A stretch of 36,563 nucleotides of DNA from Gammaproteobacteria bacterium (GTDB taxonomy: Bacteria; Pseudomonadota; Gammaproteobacteria; Xanthomonadales; Wenzhouxiangellaceae): the NCBI GenBank assembly GCA_003560975.1, contig PWJA01000278.1:1-36563 (forward strand). The letters run 5' to 3'. This document shows positions 23,374-31,465 of the stretch, piece after piece. The notes under the pieces were generated by a model, which was given only the letters and a program-made list of their open reading frames with translations, was not told the origin of the DNA and ran no database searches. A program made the translations under genes and the position numbers. Numbering within the stretch: position 1 is the first letter of the stretch; each line of letters begins with the position of its first letter.

Positions 23374-24540
23374 TCAGGACAGTCTTCCCCTGTAGTCCTG
23401 GTAATCGAACTGGCGGATCACGCGCAGGGTGTCGGTTTCGCTGTTCCAGATCGCCAGCGCAGGCAGGCGCACCCCGTTGAAGGTGGTGGTCTTGACCATC
23501 GAATAATGGGCCTGGTCCAGGAAGGCGACGCGCGTGCCGATTTCCGGGGCATCGGCAAAGGCGTAGCGTCCGATCACATCGCCCGCCAGACAGCTCGGGC
23601 CGCCGAGACGGACCCGGGTTTGACCGCCCTCGTTGAGCAGCGCAGGGCGGTAAGGCGCTTCGAGCACGTCCGGCATGTGGCAGGTGGCGGAGACGTCCAG
23701 GACCGCATTCAGGCCGTCGTTTTCCACGAGATCCAGCACTTCGCCGACCAGGATGCCGGCATCCAGCGCGACCGCCTCGCCGGGTTCCAGGTAGCAGTGC
23801 AGGCCGGTTTCGGCGTTCACGCGCTGGAGGAAAGCGATCAGCCCCGCGCGATCGTAGTCGCTGCGGGTGATATGGTGGCCGCCGCCGAAATTGATCCACT
23901 GCAGCTGCGGCGCCAGCTCGCGGATGCGGGGGGCGATGTGATTCCAGATCGCAAGCAGCGGAGCCAGATCCTGCTCGCAGAGCGTATGCATGTGCAGTCC
24001 GTCCACGCCTTGCAGCGCCGCCGCATCGATGTGTTCCAGCGGTGTTCCAAGCCGGGATCCGGGGGCTGCGGCATCGTACTTGGGGTCGTCGCCCACGGCC
24101 AGACCGGGATTGAAGCGCAGGCCGACGCGGACGGCTTTGCCGCTCCCCCGGATCCGGGGCAGAAAACGGTCCTTCGCGGCCGCTGTATTGAACACGATCT
24201 GATCCGACAGCCGGATGATCTCGTCCATCTCGTCGACCTTGTAGCCGGGCGAGAAGGTCTCGACGAGGCCACCGTACTGTTCGCGCCCCAGCCGAGCTTC
24301 CCACAGCCCCGAGGCGCAGACGCCCGCCAGGTAGCGACGGACCAGGGGCGCAAGTTCCCACATCGAAAACGCCTTGAGCGCGCAGAGTACGGTGGCGCCG
24401 GATCGCGCCTGGACATCCGCGAGGATGCGCAGATTGGCTTCCAGCCTTGTTTCATCCACCACGAAGCAAGGCGAGGGAACGCGGTTGAGATCAAAGCGAC
24501 GAAACGCGCCCGGATCTCCCGCGAAGGTCTGCATTGCCAT
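23374..24540 (-). CDS. nspC: Carboxynorspermidine/carboxyspermidine decarboxylase
   Basis: NspC is an alanine-racemase-fold PLP decarboxylase that removes the carboxyl group of carboxyspermidine or carboxynorspermidine, the last step of the aspartate-semialdehyde-dependent polyamine route. The 388-residue protein has NRVPSPCFVVDETRLEANL, the PLP Lys near residue 56 in LCALKAFSMWE, HMHTLCEQ, INFGGGHHITR, YLEPGEAVALDAG and CHMPDVLEAPYRP with the catalytic Cys. All are characteristic of NspC rather than lysine or diaminopimelate decarboxylases. ATG 24540 overlaps the upstream dehydrogenase stop (TGATG), so the two are cotranscribed and probably coupled. The 3' end abuts the accessory relic. Confidence 0.93.
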   Translation of the reverse strand: MAMQTFAGDPGAFRRFDLNRVPSPCFVVDETRLEANLRILADVQARSGATVLCALKAFSMWELAPLVRRYLAGVCASGLWEARLGREQYGGLVETFSPGYKVDEMDEIIRLSDQIVFNTAAAKDRFLPRIRGSGKAVRVGLRFNPGLAVGDDPKYDAAAPGSRLGTPLEHIDAAALQGVDGLHMHTLCEQDLAPLLAIWNHIAPRIRELAPQLQWINFGGGHHITRSDYDRAGLIAFLQRVNAETGLHCYLEPGEAVALDAGILVGEVLDLVENDGLNAVLDVSATCHMPDVLEAPYRPALLNEGGQTRVRLGGPSCLAGDVIGRYAFADAPEIGTRVAFLDQAHYSMVKTTTFNGVRLPALAIWNSETDTLRVIRQFDYQDYRGRLS

Positions 24541-25763
24541 CAGAAATCAACCGGGGACGACAGCTCGATGATCGACCACGGCAGGCCGTGCCGGTTCAGC
24601 AGTTTCATGAACGGGTCCGGGTCCAGTTGCTCGGTGTTGAAGACCCCCGCCCCCGCCCAGGTGCCATTGAGCATCAGGGCCGCGCCGATGAAGGCCGGCA
24701 CGCCGGTCGTGTAGCTGACCGCCTGCGATCCCACCTCGCGATAGCATTCCTCGTGGTCGCAGATGTTGTTGATGTAGTAGGTCTTTTCGCCCGACCCGTC
24801 CTGAGCAGGTCCGGTGATGATGTCGCCGATATTGGTCTTGCCCCTTGTGCGCTCGCCCAGATCCCCGGGATTCGGCAACACGGCTTTGAGAAACTGCAGC
24901 GGAATGATCCGGTGGCCCTCGTAGTCCACCGGCTCGATCGAGGTCATGCCCACGTTCTGCAGCACGGTGACGTGGTTGATGTAGGCATCGCCGAAAGTCA
25001 TCCAGAAGCGGGCGCGCTCGATTTCGGGGAAATGGGTGACCAGGCTCTCCAGTTCCTCGTGATACATCAGGTACATGTTTTTCGGGCCGACCTGATCGAA
25101 GTTGAATTCAACCCGGGTGGACATGGCCGGACTGGTAACCCAGCCGCCGTTCTCCCAGTGCCGGACTTTGGCGGTGACCTCGCGAATATTGATTTCGGGG
25201 TTGAAGTTGGTGGCGAAGGGATGGCCGTGATCGCCCCCATTGCAGTCGAGAATGTCGATCAGGCGGATGCCCGAGAGGTAATGCTTGCGCACATAGGCTG
25301 CGAAAATGCTGGTCACGCCGGGATCGAACCCGACGCCAAGCGTGGCCATCAGTCCGGCATCCACGAAGCGCTCATGCAGCTTCCACTGATGGGAATACTC
25401 GAATTTCGCTTCCTCGGGTGGCTCGTAGTTGGCGGTGTCCAGGTAATCCACACCCGTGCGCAAGCAAGCCTCCATCAGCGCCAGATCCTGGTAGGGCAGA
25501 GCCAGATTGACCAGCAGCGCGGGCTTGATCCTCTCGATCAGGGCAACGGTCTGGTCCACATCGTCGGCGTCGATCCGATAGGTCTCGATCTCGACGCCGG
25601 TGCGGCGCTGGACCTCCTTTGCGATCGCATCGCATTTGGCCAGCGTGCGGCTGGCGACCGCAAGCCGCCCCGGAAACAGCTCGGGGTTCATCGCCATCTT
25701 GTGCAGCGTGACCGAGGCCACGCCGCCCGCTCCGATCACCAGAATGTCTTTGTTGTCAGTCAT
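24540..25763 (-). CDS. Carboxynorspermidine dehydrogenase (saccharopine dehydrogenase family)
   Basis: This enzyme condenses aspartate semialdehyde with putrescine or diaminopropane and reduces the imine with NADPH, giving the substrate of NspC. The 407-residue protein starts with a Rossmann nucleotide site (ILVIGAGGVASVTLHKMA). It carries LLVNLALPYQDLALMEACL, YLDTANYEPPEEAKFEYSHQWK, LGVGFDPGVTSIFAAYV and DCNGGDHGHPFATNFNPEIN, all typical of this branch (LYS1-like, CANSDH) and distinct from true saccharopine dehydrogenases. ATG 25763 has GGGAG 8 bases upstream; the longer open frame (to 25907) lacks a comparable site. It forms a two-gene operon with nspC. Whether the product is spermidine or norspermidine depends on the diamine available and cannot be told from this window. 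Confidence 0.9.
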   Translation of the reverse strand: MTDNKDILVIGAGGVASVTLHKMAMNPELFPGRLAVASRTLAKCDAIAKEVQRRTGVEIETYRIDADDVDQTVALIERIKPALLVNLALPYQDLALMEACLRTGVDYLDTANYEPPEEAKFEYSHQWKLHERFVDAGLMATLGVGFDPGVTSIFAAYVRKHYLSGIRLIDILDCNGGDHGHPFATNFNPEINIREVTAKVRHWENGGWVTSPAMSTRVEFNFDQVGPKNMYLMYHEELESLVTHFPEIERARFWMTFGDAYINHVTVLQNVGMTSIEPVDYEGHRIIPLQFLKAVLPNPGDLGERTRGKTNIGDIITGPAQDGSGEKTYYINNICDHEECYREVGSQAVSYTTGVPAFIGAALMLNGTWAGAGVFNTEQLDPDPFMKLLNRHGLPWSIIELSSPVDF

Positions 25764-26075
25764 TGCTGTGCTCCCGCTCGTCGTCAGTGTAGCCGCCAAT
25801 CGCCCGGCCGCAATCATCTCACCGATCATCCGATCCCGCTCGATGACCACCGGCTCCCATGCGGCACCGGGCTGGTTCGCCGCCAGCTGGACGCGCGGTG
25901 GCGCCAACAGGCAACAGCGTATTTCGGCAGCGCTGCCGCTTCATGCTACAGTCAAATCGTCATTGACCCGGCCGCAACGGTCGGGGCCGCGAAGCGAGGA
26001 CATTTGCGGACATGCGCCGCAGATGCCGGGCACTGTCGCGTACCCCGGCCTGGCGCGGAACGGACAGGAGTCGAA
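25764..26075. other. Divergent promoter region with palindrome
   Basis: This 312-base gap separates the leftward polyamine genes from the rightward DUF2845 gene. The minus-strand frame of the dehydrogenase stays open to 25907 but without ribosome binding site or family similarity. A perfect 14-base palindrome, CGGCAGCGCTGCCG, lies at 25925-25938, followed 8 bases later by TACAGT (-10-like, 25947-25952). No further gene is seen. Confidence 0.4.
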
Positions 26076-26360
26076 ATGAAACACCTGCTGATCGCCCTTG
26101 TCATCGTCCTGAGCTTTCCTGCGTTCGGGCAGTCGGTTCGGTGTGGTCAATCGCACCGCTTTGGCACCGAACTCATCATGATCGGGGATTCGGAGCGCCG
26201 CGTTCACCAGGTCGCGGGTCGACCGGACCTCGAGCGCCGCCTGGAAAACCCACAAGGCGGCGCAGCCGGCTTCCGGCTGGACTATTACCAACACGGTCAA
26301 ACCGTTCAGATCTATGTTCAGGCCGGAGTCGTCACCCGCATCTGCCGCGTTCGGGATTGA
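26076..26360 (+). CDS. DUF2845 small secreted protein
   Basis: This 94-residue protein has a signal peptide (KHLLIALVIVLSFPAFGQS) and a short mature domain starting VRCGQSHRFGTELIMIGDSE. Continuing through VHQVAGRPD, YYQHGQTVQIYVQAG and ending VVTRICRVRD, it fits the DUF2845 family (Cys near the start; G(D/E)S...V...G.P; Y...G..V.....G.V..I). Members are periplasmic or lipoprotein-like with unknown function. Two Cys residues (CGQS and ICRV) could form a disulfide linking the ends. A clear AGGAG lies 5 bases before ATG 26076. It stands alone between the polyamine operon and a convergent VOC gene. Confidence 0.75.
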   Translation: MKHLLIALVIVLSFPAFGQSVRCGQSHRFGTELIMIGDSERRVHQVAGRPDLERRLENPQGGAAGFRLDYYQHGQTVQIYVQAGVVTRICRVRD

Positions 26361-26410
26361 CCCAGACCCGGCGGCAGGGAGCCTGATCGAACCGGCACGG
26401 CAGGCGCCCT

Positions 26411-26854
26411 TCAGGGATAGGCTTCAAGATCGCTTTCGAACAACATCCGGATATCGCGGAAGGCCTTGAACTCCAGGCAGTTCCCGCTCGGGTCGGTGAC
26501 GAACAGGGTCGCCTGCTCGCCCTTGCGGCCCTCGAAGCGCACGCAGGGCTCGATCAGGAAATTCACCCCTGCCGCCCGCAGGCGATCGGCGAGCGTTGCA
26601 AAACAGTCCCAGTCGAGAATCGGACCGAAATGGCGGGCCGGCACCTCGTGACCGTCAACGGGATTCGTTCGCTCTTGCGTACGATCCGATTCATCGGTCA
26701 GGTGCAGAACCAGCTGGTGTCCGAAAAAGTCCAGGTCGATCCAGCGATCGGATCGTCTGCCCGTGGCGCAACCGAGAATCTCGGTATAAAAATCACGGGT
26801 TTGTTCCAGATCCTTGACCCCAATGGCCAGGTGAAAACGCGGGTAGTCGCTCAT
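26411..26854 (-). CDS. VOC family (glyoxalase/dioxygenase-like) protein
   Basis: This 147-residue protein has the vicinal-oxygen-chelate fold: HLAIGVKDLEQTRDFYTEILG at the N-terminus (metal-ligand His), GHQLVLHLTD in the middle, RHFGPILDW starting the second module, and FVTDPSGNCLEFKAF with a C-terminal metal-ligand Glu. The specific FGHQLVLH and RHFG.ILD features fit the 'glyoxalase-like' group annotated as possible dioxygenases, of unknown substrate. ATG 26854 is used because the domain begins directly after it; the ATG at 26872 adds six residues. Neither has a good ribosome binding site. It is convergent with the DUF2845 gene, and the SUMF1 gene lies upstream on the same strand, 42 bases away. 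Confidence 0.85.
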   Translation of the reverse strand: MSDYPRFHLAIGVKDLEQTRDFYTEILGCATGRRSDRWIDLDFFGHQLVLHLTDESDRTQERTNPVDGHEVPARHFGPILDWDCFATLADRLRAAGVNFLIEPCVRFEGRKGEQATLFVTDPSGNCLEFKAFRDIRMLFESDLEAYP

Positions 26855-26896
26855 GGGCGGAAGGCAGTTCATCCAATCGGAAACCAGGACGGTATT

Positions 26897-28405
26897 TTAC
26901 AGCTCGCGCGCAACGCGGAAACCCAGACGCATGTCCGTTGAATCCTCCGCACCGGAAATTCGATAGGCCGAGCGCGACATGTCCGGCGTGCTGCTCCAGG
27001 AGCCGCCGCGGATGACGCGGTGGCCGCAGCCCGGATTGATCCAGGCCGAACCATCGGTGGGCGCACGGACAAAGCTGTCATGCCAGCAGTCCCGGGTCCA
27101 CTGCATGACGTTGCCCCCCATATCGTAGAGTCCGAACGGGTTCGCTTTCAGGGAACCAACCGGCGCCGGCCCCCAGAACCCGTCGCTGTAGCCGCTAAAA
27201 GCGACGTTCCAGCGCGCATTGGTCGGCGAGATGTCGCCATCCCCGGTAAGATTTTCCACTGGCTCCGACGGCGTATCGTCACCCCACCAGTAGCGGGTCT
27301 GGCTGCCGGCGCGCAGGGCGTATTCGAACTCGGCCTCGGAGGGAAGTCGATAGGTTCTGCCCGTCTGGCCGGAAAGCCAGTCGGCGTACGCCGTCGCATC
27401 GCGCCACGACACGTGCACAACCGGCAGGTCCATCGCCGCCTCGCGACCCCGGTAATCGTGGCGCCAGTTGATCCGGTTGCGGCGCGTCATGCGACCGGAA
27501 CGGGGCTCGTAGATCCGCGACCAGCCGCGTTCTTCGGCATCGGTTCGGTAGCCGGTTTCGGCGACGAATCCAGCAAAGGCATCCACGGTGGTCTCGGTCT
27601 GGGCAAGAGCGAAACCCCGCTCGAAGGTCACCCGGTAGCGTGGCCCCTCGTGGCTGCGCCGTCCGGACTCGCTTTCCGGCGAGCCCTTCATGAAAGTCCC
27701 GGCCGGAATCACCACCATGACCGGCCCGTATTCGCCGGGCTCGGCCAGGGGATCGGCAAACGTCTGTCCGGGTCGCAGCGTGCCGTACAGGCGAGCATCG
27801 GCCAGAGCACGTCGAACCGCCTGGAGCCGCGCTTGATCCAGACCGATGGCCACCAGCTCGGTGATCCGGTCCTCGGCGCGCTCGAACCGGCGGCTATCGA
27901 TCAATCCGACCACGGACTCCTCGGCCTCGGCCAGTCGACGTTCACGAATGGCCGCGATGCGGCCCAGCGCCCAGGCAAACAGCAGCGCGTCATCGTGCAG
28001 CTCGGCGGCCTCGTCGAGCAGGGATCTGGCGGACTCGAAATCCGAGTCCCGGGCCATCAGAACGGCCTCATCCAGCAGCTGCCGATGAATATCGACCAGG
28101 GCTTCGCGTCCACCCTCATGGTCGGGAAGGATGCGCAGAACCTCGCGATACAGATCGGCCGCGCTGCGTCCTCGCGGGCGCAGAATCCAGCCCCGCTCCC
28201 GTGCCGCTTGTGCCTCGGCCAGCAGGCGCTCGATCAGAGCGGATTCTTCCTCCGACAGGCGCGACGATGGGGCTGCCGGCGCTGCTTCGGTTTCCTCAGC
28301 GGCCGCGACCGGCACCGGCAATGAACCCGCCCGCTCCTGAGCCGCCGCGCCGACCAGCAGCATCGAGGCAAGTGCGCAGGACTGGGTGATCGCGGCGAAA
28401 AACAT
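26897..28405 (-). CDS. SUMF1/formylglycine-generating-enzyme-fold secreted protein
   Basis: This 502-residue protein has an N-terminal signal or anchor (FFAAITQSCALASMLLVGAAA), an Ala/Glu/Arg-rich helical region of about 190 residues resembling tetratricopeptide-like repeats (two FESARSLLDEA/ADLYREVL-type motifs), and a C-terminal SUMF1 fold from about residue 225. The fold's motifs are clear: VVIPAGTFMKGSPESESGR, PVVHVSWRDATAYADWLS, YRLPSEAEFEYALRAG, GLYDMGGNVMQWTRDCW, RVIRGGSW and MRLGFRVARE. True formylglycine-generating enzymes have two Cys after RGGSY; here SSTPDMSRSAYR has none, so sulfatase activation is unlikely. The protein may bind a ligand or act in an assembly in the periplasm; its role is unknown. 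It is divergent from rnd. Confidence 0.88.
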   Translation of the reverse strand: MFFAAITQSCALASMLLVGAAAQERAGSLPVPVAAAEETEAAPAAPSSRLSEEESALIERLLAEAQAARERGWILRPRGRSAADLYREVLRILPDHEGGREALVDIHRQLLDEAVLMARDSDFESARSLLDEAAELHDDALLFAWALGRIAAIRERRLAEAEESVVGLIDSRRFERAEDRITELVAIGLDQARLQAVRRALADARLYGTLRPGQTFADPLAEPGEYGPVMVVIPAGTFMKGSPESESGRRSHEGPRYRVTFERGFALAQTETTVDAFAGFVAETGYRTDAEERGWSRIYEPRSGRMTRRNRINWRHDYRGREAAMDLPVVHVSWRDATAYADWLSGQTGRTYRLPSEAEFEYALRAGSQTRYWWGDDTPSEPVENLTGDGDISPTNARWNVAFSGYSDGFWGPAPVGSLKANPFGLYDMGGNVMQWTRDCWHDSFVRAPTDGSAWINPGCGHRVIRGGSWSSTPDMSRSAYRISGAEDSTDMRLGFRVAREL

Positions 28406-28621
28406 GACCAGAAGAGAGACTCCAGAAAATGCGGGTGCAGCAAGTGTTCGATCCGAACACGGCGGTTGCGATGAGAGGTTGACCAGATGGCTGTTCGGTC
28501 ATTATCCAGAAATCCGCTGCCGATGGCCAGCCGGGCGCCTGCGGCAACCGACCACAAGCCCATTCGCCCCGGTAGGACTGCTTTCGCGTATCCTCCGGTC
28601 TTTCGATGAATCTTTTCTCTG

Positions 28622-29752
28622 ATGATTGCAGTTTCCACCAACGTGCCGGCGTCCGCCGAGCAGGCTGCGAACCAGGCCGTGGCCGAGGCTCGCTTTGTTG
28701 CCGATAGCGCAAGCCTGAACCAGCTGCTCGACCGCCTTGGCCATTGCCGCGCCGTCGGGATCGACACCGAGTTCGTGCGCGAGCGAACCTACTTTCCTCA
28801 GCCTGGACTGATCCAGCTCAGCGACGGGTCCGAGGTGTTCCTGCTCGATCCGGTGGCTGTCGCGCAGATGCCGGACCTGGGAGTGCTGCTCGGCGACACC
28901 ACCACGACCAAGATCCTGCACAGCGTCGGCGAGGACATGGAGATTTTTCGCATCGTGGCCGGGGCCGTGCCACGTCCGCTGTTCGATACCCAGATCGCGG
29001 CCGCCATGCTCGGCTACCCCCTGCAAACCCGCTACGAATCTCTGGTCGGTGACGTGCTCGGTCTCGAGCTGGCCGGCGGCAAGGCCCGGTCGAACTGGCT
29101 GAAACGTCCGCTGTCGCCGGACCTTCTTGTGTATGCCGGTCAGGACGTGATCTGGTTGCCGCTGCTCCACGACCTTCTGGCCGAAGCGCTGGACAAGCAC
29201 GGTCGCCTGGTGTGGCTGCAAGAGGACTGCGCGCGCCTGGTACAGAACGCCGAAAACGGCAGCGGCGATGCGGCCGTCACCCGCGTCAAGGGAGCCGGCC
29301 AGTTGCCCGACGAGGCGCTCGCGGTGCTCTCCGCTCTCGCCGAGTGGCGCGACAATCAGGCCCAGGCGCGCGATCTCCCGCGCGGCTTCGTCATCCGCGA
29401 CGAAGCCTTGATCGCGCTCGCGGCCGCACGCACCGAGGACCAGCTGGAACAGAATCTGCGAACTCTGCCGCGACCGGTGCAGCGGCGCTATGCCGACCGG
29501 CTCAAGGGGTTGATCCAGAGCGTCGACACGACCAACTTCGAGCGGCCGGCGGCGCTGATGTCGCTGGATCGAGAGCAGCGCGATGCCGTGAAGCAGGCGC
29601 AGGCAACGGTGGCCGAAATCGCTGCCGGTCTGGGGGTCGAGCCGGCCCTTCTGGCCAGCCGACGCGACCTCTCGCGACTCGCCCGAGGCGAGTCCCCCGA
29701 CTGGATGAGCGGCTGGCGCGGAACGCTTCTGGCCGATGTGACTTTTTCCTGA
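28622..29752 (+). CDS. rnd: Ribonuclease D
   Basis: RNase D is a DEDDy 3'-5' exonuclease that trims tRNA precursors. The 376-residue protein has exonuclease motifs AVGIDTEFVRERTY (two acidic residues), HSVGEDMEIF, and DLLVYAGQDVIWLPLLHD with the catalytic Tyr and Asp. HRDC-type helical domains follow (LAEWRDNQAQARDLPRGFVIRDEALIALA, then repeated helices to the C-terminus). The length equals E. coli RNase D. ATG 28622 lacks an obvious ribosome binding site, and about 20 residues precede the conserved FV.. region, so a slightly later start is possible. tRNA-Arg lies 97 bases downstream. Confidence 0.94.
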   Translation: MIAVSTNVPASAEQAANQAVAEARFVADSASLNQLLDRLGHCRAVGIDTEFVRERTYFPQPGLIQLSDGSEVFLLDPVAVAQMPDLGVLLGDTTTTKILHSVGEDMEIFRIVAGAVPRPLFDTQIAAAMLGYPLQTRYESLVGDVLGLELAGGKARSNWLKRPLSPDLLVYAGQDVIWLPLLHDLLAEALDKHGRLVWLQEDCARLVQNAENGSGDAAVTRVKGAGQLPDEALAVLSALAEWRDNQAQARDLPRGFVIRDEALIALAAARTEDQLEQNLRTLPRPVQRRYADRLKGLIQSVDTTNFERPAALMSLDREQRDAVKQAQATVAEIAAGLGVEPALLASRRDLSRLARGESPDWMSGWRGTLLADVTFS

Positions 29753-29849
29753 GAATTCGCCGGCCGGACCGCGGGCGACGCGACCACGTTGCCCGAACGT
29801 CGCAAGGGTTCCGATTACGAGATCTCTGCTACCATTTCTATCCGATTTT

Positions 29850-29925
29850 GCCTCGGTAGCTCAGGGGATAGAGCAGCCGCCTCCTAAGCGGCAGGTCGCA
29901 GGTTCGAATCCTGCCCGGGGCACCA
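29850..29925 (+). tRNA. tRNA-Arg (anticodon CCU)
   Basis: The acceptor arms GCCTCGG and CCGGGGC pair (one G-T), then A and an encoded CCA. The anticodon loop CTCCTAA between GCCGC and GCGGC gives CCT, reading AGG. The T-arm CAGGTTCGAATCCTG is standard. A TACCAT (-10-like) lies at 29830-29835. Confidence 0.97.
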
Positions 29926-29940
29926 CTCTCACAACCTCTC

Positions 29941-30480
29941 TCAACCAATAAACCGGACAAAATTCTCCATAAACGAAGCCGCCTGCTTGCGCAGATCCGC
30001 GTCCACTGCCCCGCTGTCCGGCAGGACCTGGTCCGCCCGCGATACCCGCAGGTAGTCCGGGAAAAGCTGACAGCCCAGCTGACGCAGGTTGATCAGCGAG
30101 CCGGCCTGCGCAAACGCCGTGCCGAACTGGCCCGGCGTGGCCCCAACCAGCGCGGTGGGGCGATGGCCAAAGGTCGGCTTCATCTCCGAACCTGGCCGCG
30201 TCAGCCAGTCCAGGGCGTTTTTCAGCACCCCCGGCATACCGGCGTTGTATTCGGGCGTGGCGATGATCATGCCGTCGGCACCCTTGATTCGAGCGCGCAG
30301 GGACTCGACCGCTTGCGGAATACCGTGCTCTTCTTCCACATCGCCGTCGTAGAGCGGAATTCCCTTCAGCGTTGCCTTTTCGCACTCGACCCCTTGCGGA
30401 GCGCTCTCGACCAGAAGATCGACCAGACGGGTGTTGAACGACGCCGCACGCAGGCTGCCGCTGATTGCAATCAGTTTCAT
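29941..30480 (-). CDS. NAD(P)H-dependent FMN reductase family protein
   Basis: This 179-residue flavodoxin-fold protein belongs to the NADPH-dependent FMN reductase/azoreductase group (SsuE/ChrR-like). These enzymes reduce FMN, quinones, chromate or azo dyes in the cytoplasm. The phosphate-binding loop IAISGSLRAASFNTRLV begins at residue 4; the PLYDGDVEEEHGIP segment and the second flavin-binding motif ATPEYNAGMPGVLKNALDWLTR follow, with LVGATPGQFGTA later. ATG 30480 gives the typical start. It is divergent from fabI. Substrate cannot be named; a quinone or chromate reductase role is a fair guess. Confidence 0.9.
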   Translation of the reverse strand: MKLIAISGSLRAASFNTRLVDLLVESAPQGVECEKATLKGIPLYDGDVEEEHGIPQAVESLRARIKGADGMIIATPEYNAGMPGVLKNALDWLTRPGSEMKPTFGHRPTALVGATPGQFGTAFAQAGSLINLRQLGCQLFPDYLRVSRADQVLPDSGAVDADLRKQAASFMENFVRFIG

Positions 30481-30634
30481 GTTTGTTCGCTCCATCAGGA
30501 AGTAGCCAGACAAGAAACGGACGGTACAACGGCGCGTGCATGTGCGCAATGAAAGCGGACCGGCCACGAGTGCGCCCTGCCCCAGTACAATCCCAAGGGA
30601 TTGCCAACCCACCTCTCAACCAAAGGACCACGCC

Positions 30635-31420
30635 ATGGGCATGCTGACCGGAAAGAAGGCCCTGATCGTCGGAGTCGCCAGCGCACGTTCGATCGCCTGG
30701 GGCATCGCCGAAGCGATGCATCGACAAGGCGCCGAGCTGGCTTTCACCTACCAGAACGAAAAGCTCAAAAGCCGCGTCGACAAGATCGCCGGGCAAACCG
30801 GCTCGGAACTGGTCCTGCCGCTGGACGTCACCAGCGACGCCCAGATCGCCGCCGTCTTCGACGCCATCGCGGAGCATTGGGACGGGCTGGACATCATCGT
30901 CCACGCCGTGGGCTTCGCCCCGCGTGAGCAGCTGGAAGGCGAGTTCGCCGACGTGGTCGACCGCGAGGGGTTCCGTATCGCCCACGACATTTCGGCCTAC
31001 AGCTTTCCGGCCCTGGCCCGGGCGGGACGAGCGCTGATGCAGGGCCGTCAGGGCGCGCTGCTGACCTTGAGCTACCTGGGCGCGGTTCGGGCCATGCCGA
31101 GCTACAACGTCATGGGCCTGGCCAAGGCTTCCCTGGAAGCCTCCGTGCGCTATCTTGCCCATGGGCTGGGCCCGGAGGGGATTCGCGTGAACGGAATTTC
31201 GGCCGGACCGATCAAGACCCTGGCCGCGGCCGGCATCCCGAAATTCCGCGCCATGCTCGACCACGTCGAACAGACCGCGCCGCTGCGCCGCAGCGTGAAC
31301 ATCGAAGACGTCGGAAACGTCGCGGCGTTCTTGTGTTCCGATCTCGCCGCCGGGATCACCGGCGAGATCACCTACGTCGATGCCGGTTACAACATCGTCG
31401 GAATGGCCGGCCTCGAATGA
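30635..31420 (+). CDS. fabI: Enoyl-[acyl-carrier-protein] reductase (NADH)
   Basis: FabI catalyses the last reductive step of each fatty acid elongation cycle, reducing trans-2-enoyl-ACP. The 261-residue short-chain dehydrogenase has [20 protein letters not shown] for nucleotide binding, [29 protein letters not shown], and the FabI-type catalytic arrangement [20 protein letters not shown], with Tyr and Lys six residues apart. [18 protein letters not shown] and [15 protein letters not shown] close the pattern. AAAGGA precedes ATG 30635 by 7 bases. A TACAAT (-10-like) lies at 30586-30591. It is convergent with ppiD. Confidence 0.96.
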   Translation: MGMLTGKKALIVGVASARSIAWGIAEAMHRQGAELAFTYQNEKLKSRVDKIAGQTGSELVLPLDVTSDAQIAAVFDAIAEHWDGLDIIVHAVGFAPREQLEGEFADVVDREGFRIAHDISAYSFPALARAGRALMQGRQGALLTLSYLGAVRAMPSYNVMGLAKASLEASVRYLAHGLGPEGIRVNGISAGPIKTLAAAGIPKFRAMLDHVEQTAPLRRSVNIEDVGNVAAFLCSDLAAGITGEITYVDAGYNIVGMAGLE

Positions 31421-31465
31421 GCTAAGGGCGCCTGAGAACGGCGCCAGTCAGCCACAAATGGGCCT

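Noticed and set aside
23374-24540. Annotation as diaminopimelate, lysine or ornithine decarboxylase
   Set aside because: The NspC-specific motifs (CHMPDVLEAPYRP, INFGGGHHITR) and the adjoining carboxynorspermidine dehydrogenase decide against it.
26897-28405. Annotation as a true formylglycine-generating enzyme
   Set aside because: The Cys residues after RGGS(Y/W) needed for catalysis are absent.
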